64,000 nt of DNA from positions 4,617,001-4,681,000 of the forward strand of contig NZ_CP120416.1 of the NCBI RefSeq assembly GCF_032773895.1. Direction: 5' to 3'. Below, piece after piece: positions 37,093-45,970 of this stretch. The first letter of the stretch is position 1, and the number at the start of each line of letters is the position of its first letter. The notes beneath the pieces are model-generated. The model did not search any database. It had not been told where the DNA came from and worked only from the letters and a program-made list of their open reading frames with translations. The stretch comes from Teredinibacter sp. KSP-S5-2. Its GTDB lineage: Bacteria > Pseudomonadota > Gammaproteobacteria > Pseudomonadales > Cellvibrionaceae. A program made the position numbers and the translations under genes.

Positions 37093-37849
37093 GTTCGTGC
37101 TCGCAAGTTGAGTCGCAGTGAACTGCGTCCCCATGAAGGGTGTGGTGATGGTCGTGATGGTGGGTGTACACAGCAAGGTTTTCAGAAGCCCGATGGCCGA
37201 ATAGTTTTAAGTATTCAGGGTGTTGAGTTACGCTTTCGGGCTTTCCGTGACAGCATATATGTCCGTTTAGGCAAAGCACGGAGTCTGTTTGTGCCATGAC
37301 CAAGTGTAAATCGTGAGAAACCATGAGAATGGCACATCCCAGGTCCTCTTTAAGCTTGGCGATCAAGGAATAAAGCTCCGTTTGGCCGGTAATATCGACG
37401 CCTTGAAGAGGTTCATCCAGAATCAAAACCTGAGGCTTGCGTAATATCGCCCTGGCGAGTAATACACGCTGGAGTTCTCCGCCAGAGAGATCGTGAATCT
37501 GCTGACTCTTCAAGTGACTAATACCGAGAAGTTGCATTGCGTCATTTCGGGCTTGCCTTGATGGTTCGGCGAAGCTGAGGAAGCGACTGACTTTAATCGG
37601 TAAGCTCCTGTCCAATGACAGCTTCTGGGGCATATAGCCAATGCGCAGATGTGGGGTACGAATAATGTGACCCGCTGTTGGGGTAATTAGCCCGGTGGCG
37701 AGTTTCACCAGGGTGCTTTTGCCTGCGCCGTTAGGGCCAATCAGGGTAGTAATGGTTTCCGGGAGCAAGTCGAGGCTGATTTTGTGTAGAATCCCCCGGT
37801 TTTGGTGGCTGTATGACACCTTGTCAAATTGGATTAGTGAGTTACTCAT
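37085..37849 (-). CDS. znuC: Zinc ABC transporter ATPase ZnuC
   Basis: The 254-residue ATPase has Walker A GPNGAGKS, signature LSGGELQRVLLAR, Walker B VLILDEPL and a His-rich C-terminal tail (HHHDHHHTLHGDAVH) that can bind zinc, usual for ZnuC. The ATG at 37849 overlaps the zur stop as ATGA, indicating translational coupling; upstream in-frame ATGs inside zur are less likely. Confidence 0.95.
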   Translation of the reverse strand: MSNSLIQFDKVSYSHQNRGILHKISLDLLPETITTLIGPNGAGKSTLVKLATGLITPTAGHIIRTPHLRIGYMPQKLSLDRSLPIKVSRFLSFAEPSRQARNDAMQLLGISHLKSQQIHDLSGGELQRVLLARAILRKPQVLILDEPLQGVDITGQTELYSLIAKLKEDLGCAILMVSHDLHLVMAQTDSVLCLNGHICCHGKPESVTQHPEYLKLFGHRASENLAVYTHHHDHHHTLHGDAVHCDSTCEHEHD

Positions 37850-38334
37850 AAGCTTTTCTTTTTGCATTTCGCGCACAGCCCCAGGATCTCCATAACCTGA
37901 TGATTAACGCTGAATCTGTGTTGAGAGGCGAGCAAATTAATTGCTTGCTGAATGGAGTTGTTGGTCACTTCCTCCGTGAAGCCACATTCCTGACATACGA
38001 GGAAAGTAACTTTTTTTTGGTTATGTGTGCTGACCCCAATAAACGCATTAAGAGAGCGAACTTTGTATACCAGCCCTTGCTCGACAAGAAAATCGAGGGC
38101 TCGGTAAACGGTCGGTGGACCTACCTTGTCTCTGGAGGATGTTTGCTCAAGCTGTTTAATTAAGGAGTATGCGCCGAGGGGGCTGTGGCTCTGCCAAACT
38201 AGCTTTAGCACTTCTTTTCGGAGGCGCGTTAAGCGAGCACCAGATCTTTCACAGTGTGCTTTTGCCTTGTTTAATGCTACCTCAATACACTTTTCGTGAT
38301 TATGAGGCGCATTGAGATCTTGAGAAATCGACAT
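37846..38334 (-). CDS. zur: Zinc uptake regulator Zur
   Basis: The 162-residue Fur-family repressor has a winged helix (LRKEVLKLVWQSHSPLGAY, then GPPTVYRALDFLVEQGLV) and the structural zinc cysteines CQEC and CAKC near the C-terminus. With zinc bound it represses uptake genes. It lies first in the minus-strand zur-znuC-znuB operon and divergently from znuA, with a palindromic operator between. Confidence 0.95.
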   Translation of the reverse strand: MSISQDLNAPHNHEKCIEVALNKAKAHCERSGARLTRLRKEVLKLVWQSHSPLGAYSLIKQLEQTSSRDKVGPPTVYRALDFLVEQGLVYKVRSLNAFIGVSTHNQKKVTFLVCQECGFTEEVTNNSIQQAINLLASQHRFSVNHQVMEILGLCAKCKKKSL

Positions 38335-38363
38335 AACAGATATTTCAAGGGGTGTGGGAGTTT

Positions 38364-38380
38364 ATGTTATTGTATAACAT
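38364..38380. promoter_or_regulatory. Zur box
   Basis: ATGTTAT-TGT-ATAACAT is a perfect 7-bp inverted repeat around three bases and matches the gammaproteobacterial Zur operator core. It lies 30 bp from the zur start and 45 bp from the znuA start, so one site can control both directions. Confidence 0.9.
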
Positions 38381-38424
38381 TAGTGATTTATCTCGAAATA
38401 GTCGAAAATTATTGTTATTTATTG

Positions 38425-39309
38425 ATGTTTAAAATGCATATTTTACTGAAGTTTGGTTTGACGTTTTGGATTGCTCTGCAAATCGTGTTTTTAACAGCTG
38501 ATGCAACGGCTGAAGAGCAGGGGGGCATAAAAGTTTTGGCCTCAATCCGTCCATTGGCATTGCTTGCGAAAGATATTGGCCAAGAAATGGTTGAGGTTGA
38601 ATCCCTGCTACCTGCCTCTGCATCACCCCACCATTACTCCTTGAAGGTCTCTGATAAAAGAAAGCTTCAGAATGCGGATCTTGTTGTCTGGGTCGGGCCG
38701 CAGATGGAAGGGTTCATGGAGAGCTTGGTAAGAAATAAACCCCACCTTCCGATGAATCTGGATGGGGAGGTAAGTCATAACCATAGCCACCACCATGACG
38801 AATTACTGCACCTTTGGCTTAGTCTGCCTGATGTGATCTTCTTCGCTGAAAAGTTGACGAAAGAGTTAATTATTCTGCGCCCCGAGTTTGAAGCTTCACT
38901 AGTTACAAATATGGCAGAGGTAAAAGCAAAGTTCGAAGCGATGGATAAGCGGGTGTTGGACGGCTTCGGCCAACTCAGTTCAACTAAATATATTGCTTAT
39001 CACGATGGCTTCGATGGCTTTGTAGATCACAACAAGCTGGAGCAAATGGCTGCACTTACCGATGTGCCGGAAGAGCGTATAGGTAGTAAGTCTTTACTTA
39101 AAATTAAGGAATCGGGCCGGAATTGCCTTTGCCTAATGGCTGAAGAAGGTGAAAAAGAGGCTGCAGCTCGTTATTCAAAAGTGTTGGGTTTGCCCCTGTT
39201 CCTGGTAGATAGTTTGGCGAGTTCAGACAAAATAAATACTTATTCAGAATTTTATTGGGCGGTAAGCAAAAGCTTTAGGGCTTGTTTTGAAAGTGGAAAG
39301 GTGGAATAA
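38425..39309 (+). CDS. znuA: Zinc ABC transporter periplasmic binding protein ZnuA
   Basis: The 294-residue protein has a signal peptide (cleavage near residue 29, ADATAEE), the cluster-9 metal-binding fold, zinc ligand histidines in ASPHHYSLKVSD and YIAYHDGF, and the His-rich mobile loop HNHSHHHDE typical of ZnuA. The ATG at 38425 or 38434 is the start; extension to 38296 would overlap zur and the operator. Its stop codon coincides with the poly-A tract that is the U-tract of the minus-strand RNA candidate. Confidence 0.94.
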   Translation: MFKMHILLKFGLTFWIALQIVFLTADATAEEQGGIKVLASIRPLALLAKDIGQEMVEVESLLPASASPHHYSLKVSDKRKLQNADLVVWVGPQMEGFMESLVRNKPHLPMNLDGEVSHNHSHHHDELLHLWLSLPDVIFFAEKLTKELIILRPEFEASLVTNMAEVKAKFEAMDKRVLDGFGQLSSTKYIAYHDGFDGFVDHNKLEQMAALTDVPEERIGSKSLLKIKESGRNCLCLMAEEGEKEAAARYSKVLGLPLFLVDSLASSDKINTYSEFYWAVSKSFRACFESGKVE

Positions 39310-39354
39310 AAAAACCCGGGGCAACTTTGTAAGGAGGGGGTAAGATTGCCCGGG
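39308..39354 (-). terminator. Rho-independent terminator with anti-SD loop
   Basis: On the minus strand CCCGGGCAA (39354-39346) pairs with TTGCCCCGGG (39324-39315, one bulged C), followed by seven T (39314-39308). The 21-nt loop includes ACCCCCTCCTT. Its T-run overlaps the znuA stop codon. Confidence 0.85.
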
Positions 39355-39482
39355 ACGAAGAGATCAAACTCTACAAAGGAGGTCTGTCTAAGGGGTATAA
39401 ATCTGCTTTTAAGGCACTTCGCTGTAACTTAAAAGAAGGGGGTAAAGCAGCTACGACTACTCAACTGCACCTGCCTTACCCA
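39308..39482 (-). ncRNA. Candidate C-rich sRNA B (opposite strand, 3' of znuA)
   Basis: On the minus strand a strong terminator (39354-39308) ends a stretch without open frame. It contains the 15-mer ACCCCTTAGACAGAC (39396-39382), shared exactly with candidate A, and three C-rich anti-Shine-Dalgarno-like runs, including ACCCCCTCCTT in the terminator loop. The 5' end is uncertain: a weak -35 TTGAAC and -10 TAGTAA (39494-39489) would start it near 39482. It could also be a 3' UTR product of the secreted-protein gene at 39850-39557. Confidence 0.55.
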
Positions 39483-39556
39483 AAACTTTTACTAAAAAAC
39501 TATTCCGTTTCGTTCAATTAGGGCAGCGACCCATTGCTGGGCCGCTTGTCTGTCTT

Positions 39557-39850
39557 TTACTTTGTAATGGAAGAGCTAAGACGATCTTCTATTAACTTAG
39601 TTAATTTAGCGTTGAGTTCATTGTTAATTTCATCAACGCGTGCATCGAATTCTTTCATTTGATGAACAGTAACGTATGAATTGCCTGATACGTTTACTGG
39701 CTGACTCGCCCAGCTTCTGCTGGCACCGGCCTCCACAAGTGAAGCTCCAACTTGGGAAGTTACTTGAGGATTAGGGGCACCAACCTCATCTGCAGCGACA
39801 GCATTCGATACTAGTGCTAATGCGATTAGCGACACCAGTTTGTTTTTCAT
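39557..39850 (-). CDS. Small secreted hypothetical protein
   Basis: The 97-residue protein has a signal peptide (KNKLVSLIALALVSNAVAAD, cleavage near residue 20) and a mature part with a C-terminal amphipathic helix (MKEFDARVDEINNELNAKLTKLIEDRL). GGAGAA is upstream of the ATG. I recognise no family. A 9-bp hairpin (39525-39546) without U-tract follows the stop. Confidence 0.6.
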   Translation of the reverse strand: MKNKLVSLIALALVSNAVAADEVGAPNPQVTSQVGASLVEAGASRSWASQPVNVSGNSYVTVHQMKEFDARVDEINNELNAKLTKLIEDRLSSSITK

Positions 39851-39933
39851 TTCTGTTCTCCTAAAAACAGTTCGAATACTTAAGTTATGAATGGTTGATA
39901 CCGAATGTCAGGTTGTTACCTAACTTCCGTGCA

Positions 39934-40221
39934 ATGTGTTACCTTGCGTAACAAATATTAACAACGAGATTGAAATTATGCAAATACTTTTTACTTGATA
40001 AAGGCAGTGTTTAGTAATAGGGTCTAGGTCACATTTTAAAAGGCAACACCATATATAGTGTTTTTTGATCAATAAACAACAATATGACGCTTAATAATTA
40101 GCCTTATATTTCCATTTGATTTTAATAATTTATTTTTAGTAATAAATTAGTCTATTTAGACCTAAGTCTAATTGTGATCTAGTTCAGGTAACACATGTGA
40201 GTGTGGCGTCTGGTAACACAT
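39934..40221. repeat. Three copies of GGTAACACAT upstream of polA
   Basis: Two direct copies at 40187-40196 and 40212-40221 are 25 bp apart; one inverted copy is at 39934-39943. All are in the 483-bp gap between the divergent secreted-protein gene and polA. The spacing of the direct pair is close to two and a half helical turns. They may be sites for an unknown regulator. The remainder of the gap is AT-rich, and I see nothing else in it. Confidence 0.5.
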
Positions 40222-40333
40222 TGCGGTAAAGCTATTCTGTGCCATCAGGTAAGAGTTTCGTTCAATTCACGTATGGGCTTGATGTATCCTAAGCGCCAAT
40301 TTCAATGTCCACTAACCATTTTGCTTAAATCTT

Positions 40334-43042
40334 ATGACTACAAATACGGCCCCAGTTTTACTTGTTGACGGTTCTTCATACCTCTATCGAGCCTTTCACG
40401 CCATGGCAAAAGCCGACTTGAGAAATACCAAGGGAATGCCCACAGGAGCTGTAAGAGGGGTGGTCAGTATGTTGCGAAGCCTTGTGAAAGAATATCCTGA
40501 GAGTGTTGTAGCGGTAGTATTTGATGCTAAGGGAAAAACTTTTCGCGACGAGATTTACGCGGAATACAAAGCTAATCGCCCTCCAATGCCTGATGACCTG
40601 CGAAGTCAAATTGAGCCACTGCATAAAATCATTCGGGCAATGGGTTTTCCAATGCTAATTGTTGATGGTGTTGAAGCAGATGATGTTATCGGTACGTTAG
40701 CTCGACAAGCCAGTGATAAAGGAATGGATGTTGTCATTTCAACTGGGGATAAGGACATGGCTCAGTTGGTTAATAAGCATGTAATGCTGGTTAATACAAT
40801 GACCGGTACGAAAATGGATGTTGCTGGAGTTGTTGAAAAGTTTGGCGTTAAACCCGAGCAGATCATCGATTATCTCGCGCTAATGGGCGACAAGGTCGAT
40901 AACATCCCTGGAGTGGAAAAGTGCGGGCCTAAAACGGCGGTGAAGTGGTTGGCGGAATACGACACCTTGCAGGGGGTTATGGATAATGCGGACCAAGTGA
41001 AAGGGAAGGTTGGGGAAAATCTGCGTAGTGCAATTCCAGATTTGCCTATGTCATACGAGTTAGCAACTATAAAAACTGATGTGGAGCTGGATGTTTCGGT
41101 TGATCAGCTTGCCCATGCATCCCCGGAAAAAGAGACTCTTAGAGAGCTATTTGGGGAACTTGAGTTTAAGTCCTGGTTGGATGAATTAGATCAGGAAGGG
41201 GGGGCGGACGGACAGCCGATACCTGAACTTGTTGATACCGAGTATGAAACGGTTACAGATTTGGATACCTATAATCGCTGGCTTGAATCCATCCGGTCAG
41301 CCAAGATATTTGCTTTTGATACCGAGACTACAAGCCTGAATTACATGGAGGCAAAGGTCGTTGGTGTTTCTTTTTCTGTTGAAGCTGGCAAGGCCGCGTA
41401 TGTGCCCTTTGGACACGATTACCCTGACGCTCCTCAACAGCTGACGGAAGAAGAGGTTCTAGGTTTGCTAAAGCCCGTATTGGAAGACGTTTCAATTCTC
41501 AAGATTGGGCAGAACCTCAAATATGACAGAAGTGTGTTGGTGAACCACGGAATAGAAATGCGAGGTATCGCCTACGACACGATGCTTGAGTCCTACGTTT
41601 TGAACTCAACAGCAAACAGGCACGATATGGATACCTTGGCATTGGCACATTTGGGGCGATCTACAATTCACTTTGAAGACATAGCGGGGAAAGGGGCGAA
41701 ACAGCTTACCTTCAATCAAATCCCTCTCGAAAATGCCGGCCCATATGCCGCCGAAGATGCGGACATCACACTCCAGCTCCACCAGAAACTATGGCCGGAA
41801 CTCGAGGCAATTGGGCCGCTTAAGAATGTATTTGAAAAGATTGAACTGCCGTTACTCAAAGTCCTATCGAAAATCGAACGTAATGGTGCTTTGATTAATA
41901 GTGATTCATTGGCTCAGCAAAGTCGTGAACATGGCAAAACCATGGCTGAGTTGGAAAAGCAGGCATATGATATTGCCGGCGAAGAATTTAATCTGGCATC
42001 CCCAAAACAGCTTGGCAGTGTACTTTTTGACAAGTTGGGTTTACCCGTAATAAAGAAAACCCCAAAGGGGGCTCCTTCCACCGCAGAGGAAGTGTTGCAG
42101 GAGCTTGCGCTGGACTACCCATTGCCGAAGGTCATTATGCAGTATCGAGGGTTGGCAAAATTAAAGTCTACTTACACCGATAAGCTTCCTTTAATGGTGA
42201 ACCCGCAGACTGGTCGGGTGCATACCTCATATCATCAAGCGGTTGCGGCAACCGGCCGTTTGTCCTCCACGGACCCAAATTTACAAAATATTCCCATTCG
42301 AACAGAGGAAGGTCGCAGAATTCGGCAGGCGTTTATTGCCAGGCCTGGATATCGGATTGTGGCGGCAGACTACTCGCAAATTGAATTACGCATCATGGCT
42401 CACCTCTCTGGGGATCAGGGACTGCGCAGCGCTTTTGCTGATGGGTTGGATATTCATAAGGCGACAGCCGCTGAGGTGTTTGATGTTGACTTGGATAATG
42501 TGAGTGCTGAACAACGTAGAAGTGCCAAAGCGATCAACTTCGGTCTGATATATGGCATGTCAGCTTTTGGCTTGGCTAAACAGCTACATATTGGTAGGAA
42601 CGATGCTCAGAGCTACATCGATACCTACTTTCACCGATACCCTGGTGTTGCACAGTTTATGGATGATATTCGTCGCAAGGCATCGGAACAGGGGTATGTG
42701 GAAACCCTGATGGGAAGACGGTTGTATTTACCGGAAATCAACGCCAGAAATGGGATGCGTCGTCAGGCTGCGGAGCGAACAGCGATCAATGCGCCAATGC
42801 AGGGTACAGCTGCGGATATTATCAAAATGGCTATGATTAAGGTCGACGCCTGGTTAGAAGAAAGTGACGTTGATGCGTTGATGATTATGCAGGTGCATGA
42901 TGAACTGGTTCTGGAGGTTGCCGAACAGGATCTGAGTCGAGTTAAAGAGGAACTCTCTGCCCTCATGTCAGGAGCTGTTGAGTTGTCAGTTCCGTTGGTT
43001 GTTGAGGTCGGTGAGGGTGAAAATTGGGATGAAGCTCACTAA
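40334..43042 (+). CDS. polA: DNA polymerase I
   Basis: The 902-residue protein has three domains: 5'-3' exonuclease (about 1-290; [37 protein letters not shown]), 3'-5' proofreading exonuclease (about 300-500; Asp-x-Glu in [10 protein letters not shown] is intact), and the polymerase domain ([43 protein letters not shown]). It fills gaps and removes primers in repair and replication. It is monocistronic, followed by the sRNA region and engB as in Pseudomonas and enterics. Confidence 0.98.
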   Translation: MTTNTAPVLLVDGSSYLYRAFHAMAKADLRNTKGMPTGAVRGVVSMLRSLVKEYPESVVAVVFDAKGKTFRDEIYAEYKANRPPMPDDLRSQIEPLHKIIRAMGFPMLIVDGVEADDVIGTLARQASDKGMDVVISTGDKDMAQLVNKHVMLVNTMTGTKMDVAGVVEKFGVKPEQIIDYLALMGDKVDNIPGVEKCGPKTAVKWLAEYDTLQGVMDNADQVKGKVGENLRSAIPDLPMSYELATIKTDVELDVSVDQLAHASPEKETLRELFGELEFKSWLDELDQEGGADGQPIPELVDTEYETVTDLDTYNRWLESIRSAKIFAFDTETTSLNYMEAKVVGVSFSVEAGKAAYVPFGHDYPDAPQQLTEEEVLGLLKPVLEDVSILKIGQNLKYDRSVLVNHGIEMRGIAYDTMLESYVLNSTANRHDMDTLALAHLGRSTIHFEDIAGKGAKQLTFNQIPLENAGPYAAEDADITLQLHQKLWPELEAIGPLKNVFEKIELPLLKVLSKIERNGALINSDSLAQQSREHGKTMAELEKQAYDIAGEEFNLASPKQLGSVLFDKLGLPVIKKTPKGAPSTAEEVLQELALDYPLPKVIMQYRGLAKLKSTYTDKLPLMVNPQTGRVHTSYHQAVAATGRLSSTDPNLQNIPIRTEEGRRIRQAFIARPGYRIVAADYSQIELRIMAHLSGDQGLRSAFADGLDIHKATAAEVFDVDLDNVSAEQRRSAKAINFGLIYGMSAFGLAKQLHIGRNDAQSYIDTYFHRYPGVAQFMDDIRRKASEQGYVETLMGRRLYLPEINARNGMRRQAAERTAINAPMQGTAADIIKMAMIKVDAWLEESDVDALMIMQVHDELVLEVAEQDLSRVKEELSALMSGAVELSVPLVVEVGEGENWDEAH

Positions 43043-43161
43043 TAGCGTACTTAACTAACGCTGCGAAATACACAAAAGTGGCGTTTAATGTAGCAAAAAT
43101 GGTGTGAAAAGAGGTATTTGAGCTTTTTTTCAAAAAAAACGGCAATTTAAGCGTTTTATTC

Positions 43162-43189
43162 GGAACTTAGTTTTGCTGGGTCAGTCAGA
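43162..43189 (+). promoter_or_regulatory. Sigma-E/AlgU-type promoter
   Basis: GGAACTT (43162-43168), 15-bp spacer, GTCAGA (43184-43189). The -35 is a perfect match to the sigma-E consensus GGAACTT and the -10 matches GTCTAA at four of six. Predicted start near 43196, just ahead of the RNA candidate. Pseudomonas ErsA, in the same polA-engB position, is transcribed from an AlgU promoter. Confidence 0.75.
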
Positions 43190-43195
43190 GAATAC

Positions 43196-43345
43196 GAACA
43201 GGCTAATGATGTACAGTTTAACCCCTTAGACAGACATTGATTTTTTGGCCCTTGATTGTCCTTAACTTTGCACTCATTTTTTGAGAAAAAGCTTCCCCAA
43301 GCATGCGTGCCTCGATGTTCTCCCCCTAACATCGAGGCTTTTTTT
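43196..43345 (+). ncRNA. Candidate sRNA A, Spot 42/ErsA position, C-rich loops
   Basis: About 150 nt between the sigma-E-type promoter and a strong terminator: an 11-bp perfect stem (43309-43319 with 43328-43338), loop CTCCCCCT, then seven T. Further C-rich elements are ACCCCTTAGACAGAC (43221-43235), identical to candidate B, and GCTT-CCCC-AAGC (43291-43302). There is no open frame. Position, promoter class, size and exposed C-runs all fit an ErsA-like Hfq-dependent riboregulator; I cannot claim sequence homology. Confidence 0.72.
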
Positions 43346-43517
43346 ATCTCCAGTTTTTGTGTCGTCTAAATATCTATTTTTGCACGGTTATTTGGTAAAT
43401 ATGGCTTAATTATGTAAATTGGCAAAGAGGCCTCGTATGTTTGAACTCCAGCCCTTATTTTTAGTCCTACACTATGCCCTAGATGCTTAATTCCTTATGG
43501 GAAATAGCATCATTTCT

Positions 43518-43556
43518 AGCCCGATGGTTATCCCCCAAAAGCCATCGGGCTTTTTT
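43518..43556 (+). terminator. Second terminator with C-rich loop (possible sRNA C)
   Basis: AGCCCGATGG (43518-43527) pairs perfectly with 43542-43551, with loop TTATCCCCCAAAAG and six T. It points in the plus direction and lacks a U-tract on the minus strand, so it is not the engB terminator. The 43346-43517 stretch has no gene and no convincing promoter; a short sRNA or a backup terminator are both possible. Confidence 0.6.
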
Positions 43557-43571
43557 ACTTTAAAGCAGCAA

Positions 43572-44201
43572 TTAATTTTCAGTAGATGCGTCAAGGGAGA
43601 GCCAGCGGTTAAGCACTTCTTCCAGTTCCTGAATGCCCTCCTTCTTGAGAGAGGAGAATAACTGACCACTGACCAAGTCGCTTATATTGGCTTCGCTAAT
43701 CGACTTTCGAAATTGCAAAAGCGTACTTTTGGCTGCTCCTCGCTTCAATTTGTCTGATTTGGTTAGCAGCACATGGACAGGCATCTCCGCCTCGGCCGCC
43801 CAGTTGATCATCATGGTGTCGAATTCCTGCATGGGATGGCGGATATCCATTAATAGAACAAGGCCTTTTAGGCTTTTACGTTCGTAAAGATAAGTGGATA
43901 AATGCTTTTGCCACTTCTTTTTCTGTTCCAGTGGAACCTTGGCATAGCCGTAACCCGGTAAATCAACAATCCGTTGTTGGCCACTTTGATCAAAAGTGAA
44001 AAAGTTAATGAGTTGAGTCCTACCCGGTGTTTTACTCGTTCGTGCAAGCTTACCGTTTTGCGTCAGTGTGTTGATTGCACTGGATTTACCAGCATTGGAT
44101 CGCCCGGCGAAAGCGACTTCGGCTCCGCCTTCTTCGGGACAATCGGCCAGCGATGGAGAGCTGATTAAAAATTGAGCGTTTCGGAAGTTAATACCTGACA
44201 T
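43572..44201 (-). CDS. engB: Ribosome biogenesis GTPase EngB (YihA/YsxC)
   Basis: The 209-residue protein has GTPase motifs G1 [10 protein letters not shown]3 [10 protein letters not shown] and G4 TKSDKL. It is needed for assembly of the 50S subunit. Convergent with the sRNA candidates, divergent from cytochrome c4 as in Pseudomonas. The start at 44201 matches the family length. Confidence 0.96.
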   Translation of the reverse strand: MSGINFRNAQFLISSPSLADCPEEGGAEVAFAGRSNAGKSSAINTLTQNGKLARTSKTPGRTQLINFFTFDQSGQQRIVDLPGYGYAKVPLEQKKKWQKHLSTYLYERKSLKGLVLLMDIRHPMQEFDTMMINWAAEAEMPVHVLLTKSDKLKRGAAKSTLLQFRKSISEANISDLVSGQLFSSLKKEGIQELEEVLNRWLSLDASTEN

Positions 44202-44368
44202 TGAAAAACTATCTACTTTAGGTGGTGAGTTATAGCGGATGAACGTATATAATTTGCGCCTATTTTTAAAACAGGGTCTAAATTCCGGTTATTCTAACCG
44301 ATTAGGTCCATTGAATTTCCACTATTTAGAATAAGAATTAGGCAAACGCCGACATAACGGAAGAACTA

Positions 44369-45016
44369 ATGAAACGCTCTACAAAAATTATACTTACACT
44401 TATAGGGCTCTTTGGTTTCAGTCAGCTCTCTTTAGCTCAGGGTGACGTTGCCAATGGGGAAAAGTTATCCGCAGCTTGCGCAGCATGTCATGCTGCTGAC
44501 GGAAATAGCTCGCTACCTATGTTTCCAAAAATCGCAGGTTTGGGTGAGAAATACCTGCTTAAGCAACTAAAAGATATCCAAGCTGGTTCACGCACAATTC
44601 CAGAAATGGCGGGTCAGTTGGATGGCAAAAGTGAGCAAGAGCTGAAAGATCTGGCTGCGTTCTTTGCCTCTAAAACCACTCAGCTTTCTGGAGCAAAAGA
44701 ACTTCAGGTTCAAGTGAATTCAGGTATCAAAGTCGATGCATTGAAACTTGGTGAAAAGGTTTACCGCGCGGGTAACCAGGAGACTAAGGTTCCTGCATGC
44801 AGTGGCTGTCACTCGCCAAGAGGTTTAGGCAATGATCCAGCAGGTTACCCTCGTTTGAGTGGTCAGTACGCTGATTACATTGAGAAGCAACTTAAAAGCT
44901 TCCGTGCAGGTGATCGAACAAACGACGGTGAAGCAATGGTTATGCGTGCTGTTGCAGAGCATATGAGCGACGCTGAGATTAAAGCTGTAGCTAATTATAT
45001 TTCCGGCCTGAACTAG
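44369..45016 (+). CDS. Diheme cytochrome c4
   Basis: The 215-residue protein has a signal peptide (cleavage after about residue 23, SLAQG) and two class I cytochrome domains with heme sites CAACH and CSGCH. It is periplasmic and typically donates electrons to cytochrome oxidases; the aa3 and other oxidases of the cell are its likely partners. It has its own terminator. Confidence 0.95.
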   Translation: MKRSTKIILTLIGLFGFSQLSLAQGDVANGEKLSAACAACHAADGNSSLPMFPKIAGLGEKYLLKQLKDIQAGSRTIPEMAGQLDGKSEQELKDLAAFFASKTTQLSGAKELQVQVNSGIKVDALKLGEKVYRAGNQETKVPACSGCHSPRGLGNDPAGYPRLSGQYADYIEKQLKSFRAGDRTNDGEAMVMRAVAEHMSDAEIKAVANYISGLN

Positions 45017-45035
45017 AGTTGGAAGTGCAAAAGAA

Positions 45036-45062
45036 AAGGCGGCTTAGGCTGCCTTTTTTTTT
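45036..45062 (+). terminator. Rho-independent terminator of cytochrome c4
   Basis: AAGGCGGC (45036-45043), loop TTAG, GCTGCCTT (45048-45055, one G-U), then a T-run to 45062. Confidence 0.9.
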
Positions 45063-45168
45063 GGAGAAAGACCTAATTGTGAATAAAACGGGGAATTTCA
45101 GCCTCAGTTCATGAAACTCACTATACATTTGTTACTCTAACCGCAAAAAGAACTATTAGGAGTTAGTT

Positions 45169-45816
45169 ATGCGTATTGCTGCGTTTGTTTTGTCGCTACT
45201 GTTTTCCCTGGCGGCCTGTGCCGAAGGTGATGCTCAGAATACATATGAAGCGGGTAAGCACTACTATGAGATTAATCCTGCAGTGCGCACGATCACTGGG
45301 GACAAAATAGAAGTTGCCGAAGTATTCTGGTATGGCTGTGGCCACTGTTATAAGTTTGAGCAGCTTGTAAAACCCTGGCAAAAAACTTTGGCTGATGATG
45401 TCGAGTTGGTTAAGAATCCGGCTATTTGGCGTGATGTGATGGCGCTACATTCTCGAATCTATTTCGCTGCTAAAGCCTTAGGAGTGGATGAAGTAGTCAA
45501 CGACAAGGCGTTTGCTGCTTTAAATGGTTCTCCTCGTCAATCTTTGGCTGATGAAGAAGCCATTGCCAAATTATTCAAAGAAGCCGGTGTTGCTGAAGAA
45601 GATTTCAAAAAAGCATTTAATTCTTTTGGCGTAAAAGCCCAGGTTCAGCAAGCGGATGCGCGTGCACGCTCATTTGGCATTTCTGGCACGCCTGAGTTGG
45701 TAGTTGCTGGTAAGTACCGTATTTCAGGACGCTTACTTAACTCTCAAGAAGATATGTTGAAAGTTGCCAACTTTTTAATCGAAAAAGAACGTGCTGCAAA
45801 AAAAGCTGGTCAGTAG
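45169..45816 (+). CDS. dsbA: Thiol:disulfide interchange protein DsbA
   Basis: The 215-residue thioredoxin-fold protein has the active site Cys57-Gly-His-Cys60 in FWYGCGHCYKFE and the cis-proline loop GISGTPELVV. It oxidises cysteine pairs in exported proteins. The signal sequence ends in SLAAC (Cys17), a valid lipobox, so this DsbA may be a lipoprotein rather than soluble; an ordinary signal peptidase I site is also possible. Gene order cytochrome c4-dsbA is shared with Pseudomonas. Confidence 0.95.
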   Translation: MRIAAFVLSLLFSLAACAEGDAQNTYEAGKHYYEINPAVRTITGDKIEVAEVFWYGCGHCYKFEQLVKPWQKTLADDVELVKNPAIWRDVMALHSRIYFAAKALGVDEVVNDKAFAALNGSPRQSLADEEAIAKLFKEAGVAEEDFKKAFNSFGVKAQVQQADARARSFGISGTPELVVAGKYRISGRLLNSQEDMLKVANFLIEKERAAKKAGQ

Positions 45817-45970
45817 TTCATAGTGTGAGGTAGGCAGCCCCGGTGCCTACCTTCATATCCAAACGCTCGTCTCAATTCCGGATTTCGACGTCACTTCTCT
45901 CTTCATTCACCGCTATACTTGCTTATTAGGCCAACATCCATTTTTCTTTAGACGACTTAACAGAGTAAAC

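Noticed and set aside
39315-39354. Hairpin after znuA as the terminator of znuA on the plus strand
   Set aside because: No T-run follows it on the plus strand, while seven T follow on the minus strand, so it works in the other direction.
43196-43345. Direct Spot 42 homology
   Set aside because: Position fits, but I could not align the Spot 42 sequence with it; only functional and positional analogy is claimed.
43375-43410. Possible sigma-54 promoter ahead of candidate C (TTGCACGGTTATTTGG)
   Set aside because: The invariant GG at -24 and GC at -12 are not both present.
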